Source: Cyanophora paradoxa
Lineage: Eukaryota > Glaucocystophyceae > Cyanophorales > Cyanophoraceae
Assembly: GCA_004431415.1 (NCBI GenBank)
Contig: QPMI01000330.1
Coordinates: 1-56,229, forward strand
DNA: 56,229 nt
Reading direction: 5' to 3'
Shown: positions 19,343 to 28,689 of the stretch, piece after piece
Layout of the letters: every line of letters starts with the position of its first letter
Numbering within the stretch: the stretch's first letter is position 1
Position numbers and translations under genes: made by a program
Notes under the pieces: generated by a model
Databases searched by the model: none
What the model was told of the DNA's origin: nothing
What the model saw: only the letters and a program-made list of their open reading frames with translations

Positions 19343-22101
19343 ATGGCCGACGTCGAGGATGTGGCCGCCCTACAGCGGCGCATCCTCAGCAGCGAGGATC
19401 TTTACGACATCCTCGGCGTCCCGCAGCGCGCCGCTCAGCCGGACATAGCAAAGCGCTACAAGCGCCTCTGCCTTCTATTCCACCCCGTGCGCTGACTTGC
19501 TCAGTGCAGTAACGCGCCGCCCAACCAACCCGCGCCGCGCAGGACAAGAACAGGGCCGAGCACGCCGAGGAAGCGTTCAAAAAGATTGGCAAGGGTGCGC
19601 GACGCGCGGTTTGCCCACGCAGCAACTGGATTGAAGATTGATCGTGCCCGCGCGTAGCTTACGAGACCCTGCGAGATCCCGCGTCGAGAAGCCTGTACGA
19701 TGCAACCCACGCGAACGGGCTCTTCCGGCACCCCACCTCCTACACCAGCTATCCCTCGTACCAGCCGTCGTGGGCAGCTCCGCAGCGGCCTCCACAGCCT
19801 GCCCAGACTCAGTGGCAGAAAGCGCGGCAGCCGCCGCCGGCGCCCCCGCGAAGCCAGCCGACACGACCTGGGCCCGCGCCGCAGCCGCCGCGATCTGCAC
19901 CGCAGCCCACTCGGCCGCAGCCAACGAAAGCCAAGCCGACAGGGCCGCCTCCGGTGCCCCCGCCGCCAACAGCCCTGCGAAGCGAGTTCACGGCCAACTA
20001 CGTCCTGCCGCCCGTCGTGCGATGCCCTTCAGCGCAGTGCGCGAAGGAGTTTCCTCCGTCGGACTACTACACGCACTGCCCGAACTGCCGGATATACGTC
20101 TTCGCCGGCATCTGGAAGGGCTCGGTCGCCGCCCAGGCGGCGCAGGGGACCTCTTCCACCACCTCCTCCTCCAGCTCCTCCAATCCGCACACGCGGACCA
20201 CCCCCAACTCTTCTTTTCCTTCCACTTCCGCCTCGGGCCCCCGCTCCGGCGCCTCGTCCTCCACCTCCTCCTCGAGCGCGCCCCAGACGCGGCCCGCAGG
20301 CCCCGCGAACGGCGCCGCGCCAAAGCCAGGCGGGGCTTCCTCGTCGGGTCCCGCCTCGCAGCCGGACTACCCGGTGACGGCGGACGGGGCGCCTGACTTC
20401 GAGGCGATGAAGGCGTCGCAGCTGAAGGCCTGGCTGGCGGAGCGCGGCGTCAGCGTAACCGACTGCATCGAGCGCTCGGACTTCGTCACCAAAGCCACCC
20501 GCGTCTGGCACACCCTCTCCTCCTCCGCCGCCGGCGACAAGCCCGCCGGTGGCTCGGCGCCTGACACGCCCCCGCCCGCCCCCTCTGGCCCCTCATTCGT
20601 CCCCCCCTCTAGCTCCTCCGGCGCTTCGTCATCCACCCAGCCCCCCAGCGAGCCGTCAGGGGCGGCACCGCCGGCAGACGCCGCGGAGACGCGCGGCGAG
20701 CCCTCAGGGCCGCCATCCTCCTCATCCGAGCCGGCCGCTGCGTCGAAGTCGGCCCCCTCGGAGACGGGGGCGCCCGACGCGGACGGGAGCGGGGCGCGGA
20801 AGCGGGGGCGGCGGGAGGCCGGGGCGGAGGCCCCTGAGGAGGCCACGATCGTGCCTGAGGATCTCGACGGGATAGACCCCGCGAACGTCGTCACGAGGGT
20901 GCGCCCCCCCGGGGGCTTGTCTGCCCTCCGCGCCGCCCCGCTTGAATTGACGTCCCTGCAGAGGCTGCGATCGCGGGACAGGCCGAGGGAGGTGGGGACG
21001 GTGGCCCCAAGGGAGCCGAGAGCGGCCCCCCGGGAGCCGGGGCCGGTGGGGAAGAAGCGGCAGAGCCGGTACATAGAAGTGACCTCCCTGGAGCCGGACA
21101 CGGACGACGAGGTCATCGAGGAGAAACCCCAGAAGAAGCGCTCCAGGCCCGCCGCCGCCGCCCCGCCTCCGAGGCGCGCCCCGCTCCTCTCACGCCCCCA
21201 TCTCCCCCCGCTCCCGCAGGCTCCCCTCCGGAGCGGCCTCGTCCTCGAGCACCCGGCGGAGGTGCGGCCCATCTTCCCCGCGATCCGTCGCGGTGGCGCC
21301 GGGGGCGAGCGTGGGGCGGGGCGCAGGCGGGCGGCGGAGAACGGGCGGCAGAAGCGGCGCAAGCGAGGCGGCGAGGCGGACGAGGTTGTCGTCGAGAGCG
21401 AGGAGGAGGAGGACGACGACGAGGTGCCCCGCGCCGCGCCGCGCGGGGCGGTGGGGCGGCGCCGGCGGCGCGCGCTGACTGCCCGCCCGCCCGCCCGCCC
21501 GCCGGCAGACCTACAACGTGGAGGCGATCATGGGCTGGAAGAAGGAGGGCGGAGCGACCTACATGCGTGTGCGCTGGGAGGGAGAAAAGTGGCGCCCGCG
21601 GGAGGAGTGGACGTGGGAGGAGCGCGCCTCCTTCATGCGGACCGCCGGCTCTGAGGTCCGCAAGCTGGTCAAGGAGGTGCGAGCGCGTGCGGCCGGGGCG
21701 GCCGGGGCGGGGCGGGGCGGGGCGGCCCCCTCCGACGCGCCCCGCAGTTCGAGGCGAAGTTCGTGACCCCCGAGCTGGCCCGCATCGAGCTCGACGAGAA
21801 CGGCGCCGTCGAACAGCGCGAGCTCGCAACCGGCACCTCCGCCGCCCCCGCCTCCCAGCGGCCCCGCGCCGCCGCCCAGACCACCCGCAACAGCCCCCGC
21901 GTCGCTCACAACCCCTTTTCCGCCGGCGGGGCGGCCGCGCGCGGTGCGGCGGGGGCGGCTCCGGCGGGAGAGGCGCAGGCGCGCTGGGCGCAGGCGAACC
22001 AGGCGGCGCGGATGAACGCGGGGCCGCGGGCGAGCGCCGCCAGCAGCAGCGGCTCCTCGACCGCCTCCCGGCGCCACATCGACGCCGTCTCCCCATCATA
22101 G
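19343..22101 (+). CDS. DnaJ/Cys-cluster/SAP/chromo-like fusion protein
   Basis: The N-terminus is a J domain: SEDLYDILGVPQRAAQPDIA (about 19393-19450), an intact HPD split by an intron (HP ends near 19487, DKNRAEH from about 19543), and AYETLRDPASRSLYDA (about 19655-19705). A Pro/Gln-rich stretch leads to a four-Cys cluster with C-x4-C and CPNC (about 20020-20095), probably zinc-binding. A SAP-like helix-extended-helix follows, MKASQLKAWLAERGVSVTDC (20407-20466). After a long Ser/Pro/acidic disordered region with RYIEVTSLEPDTDDEV (about 21067-21115), an exon encodes a chromo-like fold: TYNVEAIMGWKKEGG and MRVRWEGEKWRPREEW (about 21511-21612). It stops at TAG 22099-22101. J domains recruit Hsp70; SAP and chromo folds bind nucleic acid or chromatin, so a nuclear co-chaperone is the simplest reading. 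I know of no standard protein with this exact order. Confidence 0.8.
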
Positions 22102-22464
22102 AGATCGACGACGACGACGTCTAGCTCCCCCCCCGCCCCCGCCCCCGCCCCTCACCCGAACACCCCTTGCCCGCCCTCCCGCCTTGCCCCCGAGTGCATC
22201 CCCCCCTCCCCCCCCCCCCCCCCCTTGCCCTCCCTCTCCACATCTTCTCCTTTTCCCCCGCCGCGGCGCCCTCCGACTTCTCAGTCATGCCTTGTCACGC
22301 TCACCAGGTCCCTCAATTTCGAGAATGCCCTGCGGCCCGCTGCGGCTCGAAGGCCCGCCGCGAGCAGGGTCGAGAATGCACGCTAGATGGAGAGAAACGT
22401 AATCAGACATGTACAAGCAAGCAGCGCACAAGAGTGGCAGGGGCTCGGCGGCGACCGCGCGGGG
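22102..22464. other. Convergent 3' flanks, no gene seen
   Basis: This interval lies between the stops of the DnaJ fusion gene and the plastid membrane gene. It holds a C-rich tract with a 17-base C run at 22208-22224. I see no exon or RNA gene in it; both polyadenylation regions must be here. Confidence 0.5.
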
Positions 22465-23365
22465 TCACGCGTCGCTGCAGTACTTCTCGAGCTTGTCGAA
22501 CTGCTCGGTCTGCTCGAGCCAGAGCAGGTATTCGTCGCTTGGCACTGTGCGCCGGCGCCGGCCCGCTCAGCTGCGGCCGGGCGCGCCAGGAGAAGCGCGT
22601 CGCAGTGGCGCACCGTACTGGTCCTCAGGGAACTGCTTGCCATTGTGTCCGTACCAGTACATCGCCAGGAAGAAGATGACATCCGTGAGGTACACCGCCA
22701 GGAAGGACTTGTACACGAACGGCACGACGACGTTGATCAGCGGGATCAACGCGAAGCTCCAGTTGATCGCCCAGCGCGCCTGGTGCGTCGGCCTCCGCGC
22801 CTGCGCGCGCAGACGTGAGGGGCGGCGGGCGTGGCTGTACGCGCGGGGCGGGGCGGGGCACCTGGACGGAGGGGATCACGAACATCCACATGGACCAGCC
22901 GCCCATGATGCCCCAGAAGGGGTCGCCCTTGAACTGCGGCACGAGCTCCGCCGCCAGGACGAACCCGAGCGCCGCCGTGATGATGGCCTGCACCCAGAAG
23001 ACCTTGTTCATCAGGTTGTCCTCCGCCGGGGGATAGAGCTTCCTCAGCGGCTTCGGCGGGTCGAGCTCCTGCTGCCCCGCCTGCTCGGCGGGCTGCTCTG
23101 GCGCCTGCTGCTCGGACTGCTTCTCGACGGCGAAAACCCGGAACGCGGCGGCCCGCGGGAACGCCTGGGCGAACGGAGAGAGTGCGACGGACTCGCCGAA
23201 GAACTGCCGGCGGCGTGGCGACGCGACGGCACCCGCGCGGGTGTCAGCGCGTGCGCACGAGGCCGTGGGTCGCGCGCTGCATCGGGCTGCTGTAGAAATT
23301 GGCTGGAGCGACGCCAGCACGCGGCCGGTCGGCACGGCGGGGCTCGCGAAGCTGGTTTGCCGCAT
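22465..23365 (-). CDS. Plastid-targeted four-helix membrane protein, family unknown
   Basis: The start (ATG 23363-23365) opens MRQTSFASPAVPTGRVLASL and about 85 residues rich in Ala, Arg and Ser, a plastid transit peptide with Phe at residue 6. The mature part begins with a Gln/Glu/Pro-rich segment and PPAEDNLMNKVFWVQA. Four hydrophobic spans follow: VFWVQAIITAALGFVLAAEL (about 22960-23020), GGWSMWMFVIPSV (about 22865-22905), FALIPLINVVVPFVYKSFLA (about 22700-22757) and LTDVIFFLAMYW (about 22655-22690). Two introns are clear (GTGCCCC...GCGCAG after SVQ; GTGCGCC...GCACAG after DQY), and the last exon encodes PSDEYLLWLEQTEQFDKLEK plus a short end with TGA at 22465-22467. I do not recognise the family. 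It is divergent from cytochrome c, with 219 bp between starts. Confidence 0.72.
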
Positions 23366-23584
23366 TTCGATCGCTCTATTGAAGTGCCACGGCAAGGAGC
23401 CGAACCCCGGGGTTTGTGATGGGGGATGGGGAAGCCAGGGACGGGGGGTAGAAGGGAGCGGAAGCCTCGCATTCGTATATACGCAGGGGCGGCAGGGCCG
23501 CTATCTATCTGTCCGTGTCGAATCCGTTTGGACGCTCTCCAGACGCTCTTGGACTCGTTGTGACGCTTTGAACGGGCCGGGGCC

Positions 23585-24235
23585 ATGGCGGACGTCGCGC
23601 GGGGCGAGAAAATCTTCAAGCAGCGCTGCCTTCAGTGTCACACCGTGGAAAAAGTGCGAACGCCGCGGGTCGCCTGCGCCGCGCGTCACGACGACGCGCG
23701 CCGAATCCGGTCGCAGGGGGCGCACAAGATGGGACCGAGCCTGCACGGCATCTTCGGGAAGAAGGCGGGCACGGCGGCCGGCTTTCCCTTTTCCGAGGCG
23801 AACAAGAATGCAGGTGCGTCAATTTGAATATTTAATTCTTGCAGTATGCGCAGCCGCGTGTGCGGCCAGGGGCGCACGCCTTAGCGCGCGTGCTAGCGCT
23901 CGCTCTAGATCTCTCCTTGCGTCCGCTCACAGTGCACGTACGCGTGTAGGCGTGACCTGGACGGAGGAGACGCTCTCGTCATACATAGAAAACTGGAAGA
24001 AGCACATGGTGCGAGATCCCCTGTGGCGTCCCGTCGCAATATTAATGCCTTACGGTTGCGGGCACGCACCCCGCGGCTGGCGTCAGCCCGGGAGTAAAAT
24101 GGTGTTCGCTGGCCTGAAGAAAGAGGTCCGCTGGGCCCGCCTCTCGGGGCCGCACACGTGCCGCCGCAGACGACTGGCGCGCAGGACGAGCGAGCGGACC
24201 TCATCGCGTACCTGAAGAAGGCCCGCGCTGAATGA
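23585..24235 (+). CDS. Cytochrome c (mitochondrial intermembrane electron carrier)
   Basis: The protein is a class I cytochrome c that carries electrons from complex III to complex IV. The start (ATG 23585) gives [14 protein letters not shown] and the haem attachment motif CLQCH, with both cysteines present. After an intron (GTGCGAA...GTCGCAG) come [18 protein letters not shown] (about 23718-23770) and FSEANKNAG. Later exons supply [19 protein letters not shown] (about 23950-24008), [13 protein letters not shown] with the axial Met (about 24090-24126), and [15 protein letters not shown] before TGA 24233-24235. Four introns are GT-AG; one ends GTGTAG. Between LKKE and ERADL there is a short insert (TTGAQD) relative to the common LKK-x-ERADL spacing. 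ENWKK has Trp where most family members have Pro. There is no presequence, as expected for this protein. Confidence 0.95.
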
Positions 24236-24856
24236 CCTCGACGCTCTTTGCGGCGAGACCGCCGGTCGGGCTGGTGCCGACGCCGCATCTGGGTGCCCCC
24301 AGCCGCCGAACGGCGGTCTGGAGAGGCGAACAATGGCATGCACGACGCGAGGCGCCCGCGGACACCACAACCGAGCCCGGATCCGGAACTCAAGGCGGGG
24401 CGCGGATCGCGGAGTTGCCGGCGGATCTCAGTGTTGCTTGCTCATCATCAGCGATCATGGGCGTGGACATGATCAACAGCTGCGATATCGATGTTCGAAA
24501 TCCGCTGATCGATCATATGATTAGCCCGGCCAACGTACTCCAGCTGGCATGGTATCGATCGAGCAGACTGAGCCAGTACAAGTAAAGTAGACCGTCGAGT
24601 CGACAGCGCTAGCTTCAGAATGCATACCGCGTAGTACCCTTGTGATTTTTTAAAAATTTAACTCGCACATACACAAAGGATGGTCCCGTTCGCGCACTGC
24701 GGCGCGGAATGTATAGGGAGGGGCCTTTAAACATCAGGAAAAAGGGCAGCTGCAAGGAGCCAGTTCGAAAAGGCATCGGCTTGGAAAAAGCTGGTCGTGC
24801 GGGTGGGATCCGGAGGCGGCGGGGCCGCCGGCTGCGGGACGCGCGGCGAGCGGCGT
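24236..24856. other. Intergenic, palindrome-rich, no gene seen
   Basis: This is the 621-base gap between the convergent cytochrome c and CIMIP2-like genes. It is locally AT-richer (for example around 24645-24665) and holds many short self-complementary words such as GATCGATC and CATGATC. I saw no exon, tRNA or repeat copy found elsewhere in the window. Confidence 0.5.
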
Positions 24857-25859
24857 TCACTCTGCGTCCTGCGAGCCGGAAGACTTGGATCCGAAGGTCC
24901 CGGAGGCCCCCGGCTGGAGAGAGGGCTTGCCGGCGCCCGCCTCGTACTGCATCTTGCATTCCTGCGCGCGGCGCCCGACGGTGAGGAGCCGGCCCCGGCG
25001 CCGGCGTCGGGCATGCAGTTGCAGGTACCTTGGCGATCTCGGGGAAGGGACGCCCGAACTGCTGGAAGGTCCCGTGCAGGTGGCCCGTGTAACCCTGCAC
25101 CGCCCGCCCGCCCGCTCAGCCCTGGGCGGAGGAAAGCTGCTGTCCAGGTCAAGGCCGCGCACGGATGGGAGGTAGCTCTTGGGGTCCTGCACCGGGGGCG
25201 CCTGGTGGGCCACCGCGTGCGGGGGCACCGGGCAATGCCTCTTGTCAAATTTAAAAGCGACCGGTTGGGACTTACTCGGGGACTTGCTCCCCTCCTCCGC
25301 GGCGCGGAAGGCCTCCCGGACGCTGTTGCCGAACGTGCCGCCGAACGCCTCGACGTGCTGCGGGATGTGCCCGCTGTACCCCGGGATCGGGGAGCGCTTG
25401 TCGACTTGCGGGTACGTGAACGCCTGGGGCGACTTGGGGCTCTTCGGAGACGAGGCAGCAGCGGCGGCCGACGGGGAGGCTGGCGATGCGAGCGCGTCGC
25501 CGGCGTCGGCACCCGACTTGGGGGACTTGCCGGGGGAGGCCGCCTTGGCGGCCCGAATCTTCGCGGTGAAGGGGAGGCTCTCGAAATCGCGCCCGCCGGG
25601 AATATAGCCGGAGTACCCGGGCGTAATGTAGTCGGCTGCGCGGTTGCTGTGTGAGCGGCACTGAGCGCGGGCCGGGATTAACCCCCAAACGGCGCGGGCT
25701 CCGACGCGTAATGCGGATGCGGGAGGCTATCGGCACAGATGTAGTAATGCAGAGCTTGCGCGGTCGTGACCCGCCAACCCGTCTAGCTTGCAAAAACGAA
25801 CTGAAATCGGGCGGGCTTGACTTCTCGTACACCCGCGGCTGTGATGCAGTCAGACACAT
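24857..25859 (-). CDS. CIMIP2/FAM166-like (DUF2475) flagellar microtubule inner protein
   Basis: Three copies of the DUF2475 signature, Y-x-PGY-(S/T)-G-(H/Y)-(I/L)-P, are present: ITPGYSGYIPGG (about 25582-25617), IPGYSGHIPQHVEAFGGTFG (about 25330-25389) and VQGYTGHLHGTFQQFGRPFP (about 25042-25100). These match FAM166/CIMIP2 proteins, which sit inside the doublet microtubules of cilia. Between repeats lie Ser/Pro/Lys linkers, including repeated KSPKS, and DPKSYLPSVRGLDLDSSF (about 25130-25185). The tail is GTFGSKSSGSQDAE with TGA at 24857-24859. The first exon is the weakest point. The only ATG close upstream is at 25857-25859 (MCLTASQPRVYE); joining it with a GTCAAG...CACAG intron to NNRAADYITPGYSG keeps frame. 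Divergent from CSN3, with 262 bp between starts. Confidence 0.72.
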
Positions 25860-26121
25860 CTGGACCGGCGGAGCGACAAGCGTAGCGTCGGCGAGTTGCC
25901 TGCGGGGGCAAGCGCACTTTCGGCTGGAAAGGAACATAAGGAAGCGACGCGCTGTCCCGCGTTGCCGACATGGTAGTTGCTGACGACGCCTTGAACGCTG
26001 TCTGACGCCTTCGTAGTTGCGCGGACGCGTGCTGCTTTTGCGAGCCGACTCCACGTACCCCGAGGTGGCCTGGCTTTCGCCTCGATTATCGTCCGCGGAG
26101 CCACGCTTGGCGTCCTTCGCG

Positions 26122-28446
26122 ATGGAGTCCATCGTGGCGCAGATCCAGGCGCTGTCGGGCGCTGCGGACATCCAGCAGCTCGCGGACACTCTGAAGAAGG
26201 CGGAGGACACAATCAGCGGCAATGCCGGGCTCATCGATTCGGCAATCATGTCGCTCGACAGCAGGCAGCACGCGCTTGGCGTTCTCTACCTGCTGTACGC
26301 TTGCCATTCCGCGCCACGGTCGTCCGAGCGGCGCCCCCGTGCTCATCGGACGCTGCGCAGACATGCCAAAGCGAAGGAACTCGGCGCGGATGCGAACTCC
26401 GTCCTCTCATTCTGCATACAGTGCCAGACCTTCCTCCAGAGCTGTCAGAGGGAGCAAATCGTCCTCGCGCCCGAAAAGTGTACGCGCCCGCCCTCCGCTG
26501 CCTGCATAGCTTGTGTCTCTGCGGCGAACACCGCATGCGGCCCCCCCTAAGCGGTTGGGTGCAGTCGCCGCAGTCTGCAGGAGATTCGCGCAGGCGTGCA
26601 TTGCCCACAATATGCCGAAGCGTGCAGTTAGATCGCTCCACATGGCTGTAGAAGCGGTGCGCGCCCGATCGTTTCGGCGCGCATGGCCGGCGCCGACCCT
26701 GCCACCCTGCGCTGCAGTTCCGCCCGACGCCGGAGCACCTGACCCCCGTGCACGCCGACCTGATGCAAGTCTGCTTGCTCTCAAAGGTGCCGCGCCGGGC
26801 CGCGCCGCACGCCGCGCGCCAGGGCCGACCGGGAGCGGCCGCGTGCAGTGCTACAGCGCCGCGGAGCCCGTCATCAACCAGGACGTGTTCGACATCGACC
26901 CGCAAAAGACCGCGCTCGTGCGCCCTCCACTCCGCCGCGCCGCGCCTCTGCGCTCCGCCCTGACGCGGCGCCGCGCGCTCCGCAGACGCCGCGGGACCTG
27001 CTGCTCTACTACTACTACGGGGGCATGGTCCTGGTCGGCCTGAAGCGCTACCAGGACGCGATGGACTTCTTCCAGATGGCGGTCACGTGCCCCGCCTCCG
27101 TCCTCTCCTCGATCGCCCTGGAGGCGTACAAGAAGTTCGTCCTCGTCTCGCTCCTCGCCGTGGGGCAGATGGTGCCCCCGCCCAAGTACACGTCGGCCGC
27201 CGTCTCTCGGCACCTCAAGGCGGCGGCGGCGCCCTACCACGAGCTGGCGGCGGCGTACGCGAACGGCTCGGGCGCCGAGGTCCAGCAGGTCGTCGTCACC
27301 CACCAGCAGACCTTCGCGCGCGTGCGCATGCGTCCCGCCGCCCCGCTTCGCCCCGCTCCGCGCCCCCTCCGAGGGTTCCGACGGGGCGGCAGGACAACAA
27401 CGTGGGCCTAGTGAAGCAATGCGTGGCGAGCGTGGTGCGGCGGGGCGTGCAGAAGCTGACGCAGACATACCTCACTCTGAGCCTCGACGACATCGCGGCG
27501 CTCGTCAAGGCCCGCCCCAGCCCCCCCCCCCCCCCCCCCCCCCTCCCCCCGCCCACGCGCCCGCCCGCCCGCCCCCGCTGACGCGGGGCCGGCGCAGCTC
27601 CCGGGGAAGGCGGAGGCGGAGCGGCAGGTCCTCCGCATGGTGCGCGGGGGCGCCGGCGCCGCATCGCCCCTCAGAGGAAGAGAAGTCTGATGGGGGGGCA
27701 GATCGAGGCGGGGGAGGTGCAGGCGACGATTGACCAGCAGCACGGCATGGTCTCCTTCCAGGTCCCCCTTGCACTGCCGGATCCTTGCGATGCTTCGGGC
27801 TTTTGACGAATGGACGCGCGCAGGAGAGCTCGGCGGGCGGGGCGGGCGAGGCGGGGGCGCCCTCGCCGGCTGCCATGGAGCGCCGCATCGAGGAGGCCGC
27901 CCAACTCGCCCGCCGCCTCCAGGTCCGACCCCTCCAGCTCGCCACTCCTCCCACGTAGCTTGGACGCGCTTCTTCTTGCTCTCCTAGTGAAACTAGCCTT
28001 ATCCTCATTGTCTTAACTAGTGGGACGCGTCCGTGAAGAGCCGTCTGCTCTCGCGTTCGTTCGCTTGACTCGGCGTTCGTTCGCCTCTCAGCGCGTCTAC
28101 GAGACGATCATCTCCGACCCCTCCTACATCGCCAAGGTCCGTTTCTTCTCTCCGCCCACCCCGCCCACCCCGCCCCTGTGGTTCGAGCGGGGCGGCAGGT
28201 CTCGTCGCGGGAGCGCGGGGCCCGCAGCGGCGCGCCGTACGACGCCGACGAGACAGGCTTCGACTCGGTGCTTTCGAGCGCCTGTACCGCGACCGTTCCC
28301 CGGCTGCAGCTCGCTCACCAACCTGCCGGCTGCATGCGCAGGTCTTCGACCGGCCGTTCATATCGGACCCGCAGGGCGGCCCCGGCGGCCGCCCGGACGC
28401 GATTCTCGACTCGCTGCGCAGCGCCATGAGCTCCGGCTCCCGCTAG
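26122..28446 (+). CDS. CSN3: COP9 signalosome subunit 3 (CSN3)
   Basis: CSN3 is a PCI-domain scaffold of the COP9 signalosome, which removes NEDD8 from cullin ubiquitin ligases. The spliced protein follows the family closely: MESIVAQIQALSGAADIQQL (26122), SRQHALGVLYLL, then HAKAKELGADANSVLSF after an intron, CRRFAQACIAHNMPKRAVRS (about 26574-26640), LTPVHADLMQVCLLSK (about 26740-26788), CYSAAEPVINQDVFDIDPQK, LLYYYYGGMVLVGLKRYQDA (27001-27060), LEAYKKFVLVSLLAVGQMVP, PKYTSAAVSRHLK, PYHELAAAYANGSG (about 27235-27277), NNVGLVKQCVASVVRRGVQK (about 27400-27455), the PCI end LTLSLDDIAALVK, IEAGEVQATIDQQHGMVSFQ, and a C-terminal VYETIISDPSYIAK. It stops at TAG 28444-28446. About nine introns; one carries a 23-base C run just after its donor. 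Splicing of the final 400 bases is less certain. Confidence 0.9.
27521..27543. repeat. 23-nt poly-C in a CSN3 intron
   Basis: Twenty-three sense-strand C follow the donor after AALVK, upstream of the acceptor near 27597. The intron is otherwise C-rich, with a CTGAC branch-like motif at about 27578. Confidence 0.9.
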
Positions 28447-28689
28447 GCGGAGAGGCCTCCGTCCCGTACCCCCCGCCCTGCCGCGCCGGTGCGCGGCTCC
28501 CCGCGCGGGCCCCGGCCCAGCCCCTCGCCTCCTGTAGATCGCTCTGTACAATCGCACGCCGTAATTTATAATATTAAGCGAGGGTCCCATGCGGCTAACG
28601 AGAAGTGGCGTGCGCGAATAAATTACTGTACATGTAATATCTTAGAGTTAAGGTGCACCGGAAGCGCGCGCGTGCGCATTGCACGCACG

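Noticed and set aside
24420..24520. GTTCGAAATC as the T-arm of a tRNA.
   Set aside because: No matching acceptor stem, D-arm or anticodon arm lies at the right distances on either strand.
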